Shown: in pieces, positions 12,201 to 23,100 of the stretch
Layout of the letters: every line of letters begins with the position of its first letter
Numbering within the stretch: the stretch's first letter is position 1
From: Micromussa lordhowensis
Lineage: Eukaryota; Cnidaria; Anthozoa; Scleractinia; Lobophylliidae
DNA: 64,000 nt
Reading direction: 5' to 3'
NCBI GenBank assembly: GCA_964020085.1
Contig: OZ026607.1
Coordinates: 16,033,422-16,097,421, forward strand
Program-made: the position numbers and the translations under genes
Notes under the pieces: model-generated
What the model was told of the DNA's origin: nothing
Database searches by the model: none
The model's input: only the letters and a program-made list of their open reading frames with translations

Positions 12201-14604
12201 CTCACCGCAAAGTTACAAAACTCAAATCAAAATTCTACTTTATCCTCGGCTAGTTTGATCGGGCTCTGAACAACCCGGCCCAGGAGCTACGCTTTTAGGC
12301 TGGCCTAAATCTATATATTAGCTTAGTTGGTAGAGCACTTCACCGGTATCGCAGAGGTCATGGGTTCGAATCCCGTTCAGGAATTGTTTTTCAGGCTTTA
12401 ATTTCACAACTGCTTAAGTTGTGTGTACAACTGCGACGATCAATCATGTCTTTATTAATCTTGTTGCGATTTTTTATAGCCTGCAAGCAAGCTCTAGTGT
12501 CTGCATTTCGCACATAAGCGCTGGTTTCTGGCTTTTCGCTTTGTCGCGAGAGGGAGTTGAAGAACGATAGGCGACCGGGTAGGGGAGGGGAGGGGAGGGG
12601 AAGGGGAGTTGTCATTTTTGCTTGTCATCAAAAGTCTGAATATTTGAGCTTTTTCTAAGGAAATACATCAGGCCAAATAGATGGTTACATGTAAGTTGAA
12701 ATCCTGAAAGTCCAGTCAAGATTTCATTTCAAGGTAAAACAATTTCAGGCTAAATGGCAACTTTATATCAATGCTAGAGATATTCGTTTGGTATAACTAA
12801 ATAGTGTTGTTTTTTTAAGTAATGAAGGTGTTATTATTTTATCTGTTATTAATTGCAGTGTGTACTTAACGCTATAAATGGAAATAAAATGTGGAGTAAA
12901 AAAAAAAGATTTCATTTCTTTTCATTGAGTTGAAATTATTGATTTTCAGCTATCTTGTTTAATTTATTCCTTGCAGATCCTGCTAATTTTGTTCAAGGAG
13001 AGGTGGACTTTATTCTTGCTTTAGTGTGGAACTTGGTTATATATTACCTCATACTTCCCCTTCAAGTCATGTTCGGTCAAACGGAGACCTCCGCCAGAGA
13101 TTTTATCCTCTCGTGGGTGCTTGAAAAACTGCCTAGTCGGAACGTGACAAATTTCGACACAGATTGGCAAGACGGTGTGTTACTATGTGAGCTGGTGAAC
13201 GCTACTCAACCAGGGCTGATACCACCGAAGCTTTACGCAGACAAGACAAATGGCGAAGGAAACGCCAAGCTCGGCATGCAAATTGCGCATGACGCGTTTG
13301 GAATACCGCAGGTTATTTCCCCGTTTGACTTGGCATCGTCACAGCTCGACGAGTTGAGCCTGCTGACCTATCTAGCGCTCTTTTGTAAGTATGAGAGTCT
13401 GAGCAATGGGACTGGGAAGAAAGCTAGTAAAGGAACGCCAGGGACTGGGGACGAGGAGATTGCTTGTAAAGCATACGGCTCAGGACTGAGGGCCAGTGAG
13501 CTTGGAAAAGTAGCTGAGTTCGTCGTGGAGTTAAACGGTGCTAAACCCACCGACATTACTATAGCAATCGAGTGCAAGCCACTTCGTGGAGCTGTACACG
13601 AAGAGAAGCCCGATTTGAGTGTGAAACCTTTGAGCAGGAATACATACTGCGTGAAATATCTACCCACAAGACCTGGGGATTACGTGATAAGTATTTTGCA
13701 TTGTGGAGCGCACATATTAAGAAGTCCGTTCTACCTCACTGTTCCAGAACATAACGGTGTTCACGCCCTCAAGACATCTCCAAAGGACCATGGAAAAGAT
13801 CTACTGAATGGCACTTCATCTAATGGGCATCAATTGCCCTCGAATGAGAACCATTCGCCAGTGTCCACTCCATCAACAAGCCAAACTAGTTCTCCAAGTC
13901 AGTCTTCAGACGAAGAACTCAAAGCTCACTCACCTTCTCCTCCCCACTTGACAAATGGATCGGCATCTCCCAGAATCCCCTTGAATACTGCTGAGGGACC
14001 TGGCCTGATAGCCGGGGAGGTTGGTCGCGTGGGCAGATTTACCGTCGTGACTGATAACTCCACTAAAGGCCCATTGAGCGTCTGCATCAGCTGTCCAGCG
14101 GTTTCCATCCCAGTTCCTTACGTCAAAAGCGCAAAGAAGGATAATTTTACAGAGCATAGCGTGTTGTACATACCCACGGAGCCTGGTGCTTACGAGGTGT
14201 TCATCAAATGGGGCGACATGTCAATCATCGGCAGTCCTTTCAAGGTCTTCATCAACAACGTGTCGGAAGAGGGCGCCGGCGGAATGTCCCGCGGGAAAGC
14301 CGATCTGGGCGGGCGCGGAAGAATCCGGGTGTATTATGCCGCAATGTCGACAAATCTGAAAGTTCGCAAGGACAATGAAATGCTGGATAAATTCTTAAAA
14401 GCCAAAGGCATTTCAAGTCGGTCTGATTTTGATCCTTGGATCGCGCTCGATGTTGCGATGAGCAAAGCGGAGAGGGATAGAGTGTTTTCCAAGGCTGGGA
14501 CTCGTCATACGCCCATGGTATTTGCTAATGATGTGTTTATTGGTGGGTATGAGGACGTGATTATTATGGACAAGCAGGGACTGTTTGATAAATACTTGAA
14601 ATAA
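6229..14604 (+). CDS. CH-CH-filamin-filamin-SH3BGRL/glutaredoxin-like protein, complete (646 aa)
   Basis: Two exons, 6229-6541 and 12977-14604, join in phase (GTA ATA G|AT) and give 646 aa. An in-frame stop at 6220-6222 makes ATG 6229 the start. Exon 1 plus the start of exon 2 encode a calponin-homology domain (about residues 20-135; RTLTKWTNVHLK is the actin-binding signature). CH2 is at about 142-243 (DTDWQDGVLLCELVN). An Ig-like filamin repeat lies at about 254-351, a Ser/Pro-rich linker at 352-443, and a second filamin repeat at 445-531. The C-terminus, 552-646, is a thioredoxin-fold SH3BGRL/glutaredoxin-like domain (RIRVYYAAMST, TPMVFANDVFIGG) lacking the CxxC cysteines. Tandem CH plus filamin repeats predicts actin binding in the cytosol. 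Two repeats is far fewer than the 24 of vertebrate filamin, and the C-terminal domain is not part of any filamin I know. Confidence 0.85.
7725..7923. mobile_element. MITE-like foldback element, family A
   Basis: A short element of about 200 bp with terminal inverted repeats of about 32 bp: the left end begins AAGCCTGGTTTAC and the right end reads GTGAACCAAGCTT, both continuing into CTAGCG.CATAACGACAT. It has no coding capacity. A diverged relative is at about 15700-15912. Flanks are TTA/TA-like, so the target duplication cannot be fixed by eye. Confidence 0.65.
11305..11480. repeat. Foldback element with TTTGAACTGCGGAGAAAGATA arms
   Basis: The arms ATATTTGAACTGCGGAGAAAG (about 11308-11332) and its complement (about 11446-11468) enclose a piece of SINE tail (GATCATCGCAGTT) and half of the MITE family E (GGCAAACAAAAGACCACTAAA). 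The same arm sequence flanks the SINE copies at 29.8 and 35.2-35.4 kb, so this is a mosaic of families. Confidence 0.55.
11526..11630. repeat. 51-bp GC-rich tandem duplication
   Basis: A unit starting GCGGAGCTCCGGCGGCC and ending CCCATACCCATATTA occurs twice in a row with a near-perfect match. The unit is itself palindromic (CGGCGGCCGAAGGCCGCC). Confidence 0.7.
12309..12460 (+). mobile_element. tRNA-derived SINE, copy 1
   Basis: A tRNA-like head has an A box (TAGCTTAGTTGGTAGAGC, about 12315) and a B box (GGGTTCGAATCCCG, about 12361). It is followed by a fixed tail with TTTCACAACTGCTTAAGTTGTG and TGATCAAT-like sequence that the other copies share. The anticodon stem does not pair, so this is a pol III SINE rather than a working tRNA gene. 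Confidence 0.7.
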
Positions 14605-15155
14605 CTGTTCCCAAACAACAGATACAGACAAATGTTTCCTGTGGTCAAGATTAGTGTACTGCGCCGAGGAATCTCTCTCCTTGATAATTTAGATACAATT
14701 AGACATTGTGTATAAGCCGAAGAGACAATGCAAGGAAGGAATGTCCCGTGTGTAGATACTTCAGACGGGAATATCCCACGAGGAAAAAATAAGAAGCAGA
14801 CATTTTCGTTTGATGCTGTGCCGGTCGAGTGACGGAGAACGTCATCAAACACAATAAGCCCGCAATACGTGCAAAGCAATAGCGAAATATTTTCTTTTTT
14901 GAACGTTGTTCTGAAGAATATCAATCTAGAGATAACATTATATTTTGTCAATGTCACTTCGGGAAAGGTTGTTTGAGTGAAAAAGGCTGTTAAAACTTGA
15001 ATTGCAAATTGCTTCATTTAAGCTGCTGAAAAGTTCAATGTTTTGGACTAAGTGCTGCAAAAAACTTGTAGGTCCGATTTACTTCTTCGCTAGGAGAAAT
15101 CGTTTGTGTATGTAGTCAAAAAAATCAATTTGAAAACCTCAAAGGTGAAGAAAAA

Positions 15156-15186
<31 letters not shown>

Positions 15187-15699
15187 AATTCTGTTACTGA
15201 TTTGAAGTTTAAGTAGCAGCTATACGTTTCGGATGTCTTGTTTTGGAAAATGTTTAAGTTTGTTTGCTATTAATCTTAGCCATGATTTTAGCTTTTTGCT
15301 TAATATTTCCAGATAGCTGTTTTTCTGTATTATGGAATAATTATTATGTGATTTTCTTTGATTTGAGGGAATATTGATCATTTGATACATTTTCGCGAAA
15401 AATTATCTTGCTTATATTGACATGAAGCCGATCCTCATTATCATATCTAATTTATTTCATCGTTAAGTTATCAAAGTTGTACCGGGCCTGGATTGTTTGA
15501 GTTCGTAAAGTTCTCGGCTTTTTTCGGAAGATCCGACTGTTGCCGAAAATGCAATTTACACTGACGCTTCAAAAATTGAACTGACTCGGTATAAGGAGTT
15601 ACTTCGAGGCGGGAAATTGGAACGCGGAAAAATTATAAATGCAATACAATAGTTATATATTTAGTTAAGTCAAGAGAACATGACGAATAAGATCGTAGA

Positions 15700-15912
15700 C
15701 CTTCTTCACTCTAGCGACATAGCCACATAACGAAATAATGCCGATAATGAGAACATCGACATAGAGACATGGAAAAGATCAGTTTTTTCCTATGTCGTTA
15801 CGTTCATGTTGTTATTTGCTATTATATTATTATGCCGGGAAGTTCACCGCACTGCAAACATAACGTCATTCTTATGTCGTGATGTTTATCTCTTTAGTGT
15901 AAACTAGGCTTG
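15700..15912. mobile_element. MITE-like element, family A, diverged copy
   Basis: Contains CTAGCGACATAGCCACATAACG on the left and an inverted TTATGTCGTGATG...TTAGTGTAAACTAGGCTT on the right, matching the ends of the 7725-7923 element. The left terminus is eroded. Confidence 0.5.
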
Positions 15913-16989
15913 AGAGAGTTATTCCTCCAAAAAGGCCTTATTTTCAAGGCAATTCCTTTAGAATTACTTTAAAGTGTAGATTCTACATAGTTCTCAAGGT
16001 GCGAGTGTTCTAAAAATAACTTGAGTTGGGCTAACTTTCGAATAAGGCGTATAGAAGGATTAATTCTCTTACTCCCCATTTTCTCTTGGTCAAATGATTC
16101 TGATGTAAAAATTTAATTCATAGGAGTTGCTTTATTTAAGAGAGTACAGAGTAATATAAAGTAATGTAAACGGCGAGATACATTAAGACACGCTACTGGC
16201 ACATATACTTAGCTTAGTGGTCTTAATGAAATAAAATTAACTATTTGAACTTCCACTTTTGTCGAGTTTGTCACCTGTTACAATGAACTGTTTTGCAAAG
16301 CAACTAACCCGATTTGACCCCGACAAAAAATTTGCAGTTCTACGACAAAAACAAAGATAGATGCAGACAGATGCAGACATTAAAAGTAGCCCTAGTTACG
16401 ATATACGCTCGAGGACTGAGATCAAACCGCATGAAACCCAGTACAGTGCGGGAATAGCGATTCCTCGAACCACGCGCGATTTTTTGGATCTCCAGATAAC
16501 TCGAACTAAAAGTCGTTTCCTTGTCCTCAGTCGAACACGGCGATTTTATCCCCATTTTCTCAGTAGAACCACGCTATTTTTCAACCCAATTGTCGAATCT
16601 CATGGGGGTTAGAAAATTCAAATTCCACTAGAATTTTTTTGTTTGTTTGTTTTAAATTGTTCTGTTGATATGAGATAGTGACCCAGCTAAGTACAGTGGA
16701 ATTTCACACCGTTATCATGTATATATTTCGGTCGTATTTTTGGGTCCTAACAGAAATTCTGGGAAAATTAATTTTGTCTGAACACATTTTTCAATGTGAC
16801 CACGTAGTTAACCTTTGTTTCCTTTCAAATCTACGCCGTTAAAACGACCAAACTTGCCAAATAAATCTTGTTGTTCTCGTTAAACTTATGGAAATATAAT
16901 GTTCAGTAAAATGCAATCTCTACAGTGCAGTGCAAACAGGTGTCAGGGCGGAGTCAGCTTAAAACTATAGCTATAATTGTATCACTATA

Positions 16990-17160
16990 CACCTTATTCC
17001 AAAATGGCTGCCATTTTAGTGTTCTTTTGTTTGCTTGCAAATTAGCCCTTGTTGTCTCGTTCGAGGGAAAATATTCTTTTGAATTTCGAGTTTAAGAACG
17101 ACGCAACAAGGGCTAATTTGAAGGCAAACAAAAGACCACTAAAATAGTGGCCATTATATA
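16990..17160. mobile_element. Foldback MITE, family E
   Basis: The arms CCAAAATGGCTGCCATTTTAG...TTTGTTTGC and CAAGGGCTAATTTG...AAAGACCACTAAAATAGTGGCCATT are inverted copies of about 55 bp around a spacer of about 50 bp. A half copy occurs at about 11393-11435. Confidence 0.65.
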
Positions 17161-17241
17161 TGACAGAATTTTTATGACCCGTTGGTTGTCGTATTTACTG
17201 GTTCTAAGTTACATGTAACGTTCAACTTGTGCAGGTATTAT

Positions 17242-17457
17242 CCCAGACTCGTACCCAGTCGCTATTTACGGGTAGATATTGGATTTTTTTTTCATTAAAA
17301 AAGCGGTCTGGACCAAGTAGAGCGCACGGGGAGTTATGGGAAGAGGAGGGAAAAAATTCGATCATTCCCATGACACCCCGCACGCCTTAATCCAGCCCTG
17401 GTATCCAATCTTCTCTTCCCCCAAAAGACGTTAATAGCGACTGGGTACGAGTCTGAT
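17242..17457. mobile_element. Foldback element with CAGACTCGTACCCAGTCGC arms
   Basis: The left arm starts CAGACTCGTACCCAGTCGCT; the right arm is its complement, ending GCGACTGGGTACGAGTCTG, with less similar sequence between. About 215 bp, non-coding. Confidence 0.65.
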
Positions 17458-18211
17458 CTTATCACCCGAAAGGTAGACATCCATGAACAAAAAGGGTACC
17501 GTGTAAGAATGCTTGTAGAAAAACGTTTGATCAAAACCCCTTCAAGCCACTGGAACTAGCTTCAGCGGGAGTGGCTCAAGTTATTTTTTTTATGACTAAA
17601 ACTTAATATGAGCTCTTGAGTCTGGTCTACGTTAGGGAAGGAGCGCGGGCTCCTTTGTCAAACAGCGGTTGATAATCGAGCCTAGGGCCCCGTCCCAGAT
17701 TATCAACTGAAAAATTTCAATTCTTGTCGCAATGTGTAAAAACACGAGAGACTGTATTTAATCCCATTTTCTTAACACCGAGAAGAGAGAAAACATACAA
17801 AGCCCAGCGTTGTATGTTACATTATGAAGGATTTCGAGGCATAGCTCTTTGTAAATGGGATGAAACACTGTCTCGAGTCTATGAACGATATTCTCTTATT
17901 ACACTGGGAGAAAACGGAAAATAAAATCGTGAAATTCAATGCTGAAAATTCAATTTTCTAGCAGCGTCATAGTCATGTTAAGAAAACTAATTCCAGCTAT
18001 TTTGTGACCAGGAACGGAAATTTAAAACACCCCTTGCGGTGACTCAACTGATTTTCAATTCCTGGGTCCTTTCCCGGGCATGATGTACGCTAAAACTATG
18101 TAGCGAATTCGTGTTTCATGTAAATATGCTAGGATTCTGGCATTATCCCTTGTCTTCAAGAACATTCTCACTTCTGTGTTTCGTTGAGTTCAGTTTTTCA
18201 TTCAACGGAAC

Positions 18212-19716
18212 TTAAAATTGTCGATGAACAGTGCAGCTGTCAGTCTCCTCATTGTCTGCTGGGAAAGAAAAAGTGTAATTACAGAATACCGAAGGAAGAT
18301 TACGATTATCTGCACATTCCGTTCTTTTTATTGCTATAAAACACGACTTTCAGATTATAAAATGAGGCAAAGAAGTAACCTCTAAAGAGTTATTTGATAA
18401 AGAATTCCTGTGAATTGAACCGGCGAACCGGGGAACAAGCCATGCCAGATGGTAGATTTTGGTCTTAAGCAGGGTCAAAGTTTCAAGAAGAAAGTGGCAA
18501 TCCCCTTCGAACCCTCCCCCATAAAAAAACGCAGAAATCCTTAGAAAAACCTACCGGTCGAGAGTTCACTAACCTTTTGATCTGAATTGATCAATGCTAG
18601 TTTCTTTTCTTGCTTGAATCTCACGCGCTAAAGATGCGTTGCCTTTCTTTAGACTATCCATTTCTTCAACAAGGGATGCTACACGCTCATACTGATTTCG
18701 CAGCCTGCAAAAGGAATGACGGAAATAAGATGTAAAACGTTTTAGGAATCTTGACAACAACGTTACGGAAAACAAGGAAGCTTGGGTCGGGAGAGTTTCC
18801 TTTGATTGTCACGCAACGCTTGACATGCTCGACGTCAGCGAAAAGACTAACGAAACTTGATTCGCTAGTTATGCACCTATCAGTGTCAAGCCCGAGGGGG
18901 GGGGGGGTCGGGCATAGGGTGGGGATTTTGACATTTTCTACAAAAAATTATCAAAATCCCCACCCCCGGGCAAAAAAGAATTGTCAAAATTAGCAGAAAC
19001 AAATGGTTTACTTCTCTTCTACTACATAAAATTGAAAGATCAAATGCATGATGTCCGATCAAAATCCCCACCCTGGGGATATACGCCACAGTCAAATTCC
19101 CGTGGGTTGCCCGACCCCCCCCCCCCCCCCTCGGGCTTGACACTGATAGGTGCATTACCTCAATACTTCTAGTCTCAGTTGTGAATTTCCTTGTCTCTCC
19201 CGCTCCAGTTCGTCAAACAACAGATGAGAACGCCTTCTTAAATGGCACATTTCCTCAGAATCATCGCCTGAAAAGAAAAGAAAAGAAAATTAAATCTAAC
19301 GACAAGGGTGGTAAAGGAGATAGAGCCTGGGAACGAGGTTGCTGAAACATTCTTTGCTGATGACGTAGATCTTCAGAGATTCGTACACTGTCTCTGATTG
19401 GTTTGCTTGGGGTAAAATTTTCGCGCGCAAATAACAACCAATCACAAGACACTACACGGCCACATCACCAGAACGGTAGGTTTTTGAGGATAGGAATGGA
19501 GGTGTTGAATTTCAGCTTATTTCTCAGCTAAACTCAAATTTTGCAGATCTCAGGTTTCAGCTATGAGTCATGAGTTTCAGCTATGAGTCATGGCTCAGAT
19601 GAAAGAAACAATTTTGACAAATTCTCAGCTTTCGGATTAAAACGAAAACTCAACTAGACCTCATTTCTCATACTTCAATTAATTACGAATCAATTAAACG
19701 CGCGGGAAAATATTGC

Positions 19717-19747
<31 letters not shown>

Positions 19748-19775
19748 CCAAAATCAAAAATCAAAACCGTTTAAA

Positions 19776-19811
<36 letters not shown>

Positions 19812-19886
19812 CATATGCAAAGACTCTCGCCAAGATTCAGATCACAGCAATTTTTCTCATGGAAGATATGCGAAGAAACGTTTTCC

Positions 19887-19920
<34 letters not shown>

Positions 19921-20115
19921 CTGGTGCCCATGTAAATGGGCACCAACATGGCGGCCGGAAACCAGCAGAAACATCTGTCACTGAGTTTTGCTACGAAAGA
20001 GTGAATTTATCTCTCGAATAACTCAAAAACGTAACAATAGTACTTTATTCTAATACAAGAACTGTTCAGATAGCAAAATTCCCCGAAATCAGTCACCTTT
20101 TAAACCAACATAACA

Positions 20116-20151
<36 letters not shown>

Positions 20152-23100
20152 GAAGCTTAGAAATTCAAGGGTAGTCTATCACTAAACCAAGAACCCATTC
20201 GGAGTGAAAATATGTATGAATATTAGTTTTTAGCTGCTCTCATACAGCATGAAAGTAAAATTTCAGGAGGATCAATATTTCTGAAGTTTAAAATTTAGTG
20301 ACGTCATGTCAGGGAAAACCAGTAATTGGAGGACAAATGGCCCAGCCACCTCCAATCATTGTCATTTCTAACTTTTTACCTTCACAATACTTACGATAAA
20401 TCTTGGATGGTCTTCCAAAATCAAAAGCGCTCCGCCTTGAAAAAGAACAGTAATATAATAACAAAAACATGATTTACCGGTTGTGTTTAGTGTTTTCACG
20501 TGTAGCCCTTATTGACTGAATGATCAATATACCGATCAATTAAGCAGTCACTCAGGTACAGCTAGGCCCCGTCTAGGCTTTTGTAACATTATGCTAGCAT
20601 TTTTTCGAGCATTTCAGTGAGGCAAAAGCATTGAGCATTATTCGAGCATTTTAGTGGCATTTTCCTGGAAAATTTGTATTTTTTCCACAGAATATAGTAA
20701 TAAAAATTATTTTTTGTGAGAAAATGAAGATTTAAACACGGAGCGAGCTTATAAATGGAGGCTGAGCGGCTCGGCCCGTCCATCACAAATTGAAATACTC
20801 TGCTTTGATTGGCTTATTCACCCAGGCGTGTCGACTCCCGCGAAATTCGCACGAAGTAATATTTCTGGCGACAGCACAAGGGAAGGTTTTTCGTTTGTTT
20901 GCTTTCTTTGTAAAAAGGTCAGCGAAAACAACAAGAATGGCATCTACAGAAGAAGAATTTAGACGGGTATCGTACTTCATATCCATCCATGTTTAACTTC
21001 TTATTTTTGTTGTTTCACTTGTGAAAGCATATCGATTGTTTTCGAGTTGTTTACTCAACGCAAATGCCGTGTTTTAGCAAACAAAGTTCAAACCGCTGAC
21101 CTTTTATAGGCTCGCTCCGTGTTTAGCGAAACCTCTGCAGTTGAAAGGATTAACAGAGCAACAGATCATTTAGAGATTATCTTCTGATGTATTAAAACTT
21201 TTACATACGTCGTTGTTAACTTGACATACTAAGTATACGTTTTTGTTAAGCACTCTGAACTGTTAATTGTGTTCAGTGAAACGTTAAAATTATGAAAATT
21301 TAAAAACCCCTATGTATGAGCATTTTAGTGGAAAAAATGGAGCATTAAGGTGGAGCATTTTAGTGGGGAAATAAAAGCATAATGTACAAAGGCCTATCCC
21401 GTCCACAATACGCTTGAGGAATTTGAAAACGCAGTAATCACCGGTCAGGCAGGGAGATCACATGATTATTGTGAAGTCATCGTTTTTGAAAAGCTTCGTT
21501 TTCAAAATGTTTTCTGTCCACACGAAAACGAAAAGCCGGCGTTTTTAAATTCCTCCGGTTTGAAGAGCGTTTTTGAAAAGCTCTGTTTTCGTGACGGATT
21601 AGTGTGGACGGTAGGCCTAACCGTAGAAATAAAGCTGCGTTTTCAAATTCTCCGGCGTAATGTGGATGCTGCCTTAGTCAGTGAAACAAACAAACGAATA
21701 AATAAACCAACGAGCAATTAACAGTTGATCGAACGAACGAACAGTAATCGGATATAAAACAACCTCCTTCCAGCAGGGTCTCTCTTGCTGGGAAGGAGAG
21801 AGACACTGGGAACGAGACTCGAGATTCTGAGCGTTAGTACAACTAATCGACTGAGGTTAACTATACATTTTTTTTTTTTTTTTTTTTTTCTAGAAGTTTA
21901 ATACTTTATTTCACATTTCCTTATTACATCATTAAGTTTGTGAATGAAACCCTATTTAAATGAATTAACATTTTTCTATTAACATGTTTTTGCAAGTATT
22001 TCGGTTACTCATAAAACAGATACACCATATAGAAAAAAAAAAGAAAAGAAAAAGACAACAGCAAGGAAAAGGTATTACAATTAAACATTAAAGATACAAA
22101 ACATGTTTTTCATAAAGATGCCATTTTTTTTCAAAAGATCGATACTTATTTTGTTTTTTTGCAATAAGCTTTTCTGTGTCATACTTGTTTTTTAAAATTT
22201 GGATAAAATGCGTAATTGATGGCTTATTGTCATTGCGTCTACAATCCCATAAATAAATTTTCCCTAAAAGTAAGACATAATTTTCCAGATCCATCTCCTC
22301 CCTCAAAAAACCAACAATAACATCACTTAGTAATAGGTATCTGCAACTACTTAATTTACTCAAAATGTTATAATTTACATCATTCCAAAAGGCTTGCGAA
22401 ATAGCGCAATGAAACAAGAAATGCTGAATAGTCTCAAGAGCTTCATTACAAAATGTACAATTGGGGTTGGCGATATATCCTATTTTAAAAAGAAGATCGT
22501 TCGTAAATAAAATGCAATTTAACACCTTATACTGAAAGGAACGAACATAAGGCTCAGACGCAACATGGAGTGGTAGCAGGTATGTTTTGGAGAGTTGCTC
22601 TTCCGTTAAGTTAAAATTATCCGCTAGCATGACCCATTTCTTTGGCCTCTGATATGTAAACTTTATCAAAGAACTATAATAGTGACGACAACTATAATTT
22701 TCTAGATCAAAGATCATTTCAGAGTTGGACTTGTACTCTCGTAAATGCAGTGGCACTGATTTTCTTAAGCCTGTCCATATCAAAAAATTTGATACTAATC
22801 CCTTTTGTTTCATAATATTGAAGGACTCAATATTATTAATATCAAATAACAGATCTTTTGTATACTTAATTTTCTTAACAAAGTATTTTTTATAAAAAAC
22901 ACTTTTGCCATCAATCAAAATTTCCTTATTATTCCAAATAATATATTTACAACTATTATCAGGGTCAGCAATTTCTCTTATATTTTGCCACCATATCAAA
23001 AGTTCTTGATAAAAAGATGATGGAATATCAATTTGATCGGTGCTATAATTGCATTCCAACAAAAATTGTCCTCCTTGATGTTTTAAAAGATAATTGAAAT

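Larger units (their letters stand above)
6542..12976 (+). other. Large intron of the CH-filamin gene
   Basis: A 6.4 kb intron with GT at 6542 and AG at 12975-12976. It contains a foldback MITE (7725-7923), an inverted-repeat element (about 11305-11480), a 51-bp GC-rich tandem duplication (about 11526-11630) and a tRNA-derived SINE (about 12309-12460). The rest, including 7924-11300, shows no coding signal I can support. Confidence 0.7.
14605..18211. other. 3' flank of CH-filamin gene and intergenic repeats
   Basis: Follows the CH-filamin stop codon. Holds the likely 3' UTR, an (AAT)n run at about 15150-15190, a diverged family A MITE (about 15700-15912), and two foldbacks (16990-17160, 17242-17457). 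No supported gene is seen. Confidence 0.5.
20562..21675. mobile_element. MITE family B copy split by nested elements
   Basis: The host element begins about 20562 (TAGGCCCCGTC), is interrupted at about 20574, and resumes at about 21391 (CCCGTCCACAATACGC), running to about 21675 (CTCCGGCGTAATGTGGATGC). Its body, with GAAAACGCAG and its complement, GCTTTTCCAAAACGC-like runs and GTGTGGACGG, matches copies at 25014-25394 and 57848-58077. CCCGTC appears on both sides of the inserted element and may be its target duplication. Confidence 0.6.

Noticed and set aside
12316..12380. Functional tRNA gene.
   Set aside because: A and B boxes exist, but the anticodon stem cannot pair and the same unit is repeated with a fixed tail, so it is a SINE.
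12955..12976. ATG at about 12955 as start of the CH-filamin protein.
   Set aside because: These bases are the end of the intron (polypyrimidine tract and AG); the spliced exon at 6229-6541 supplies the missing half of the first CH domain.
18569..18775. 68-codon open frame starting in the intron.
   Set aside because: Only 18574-18704 is exon; the upstream part is intron ending in CAG at about 18705.
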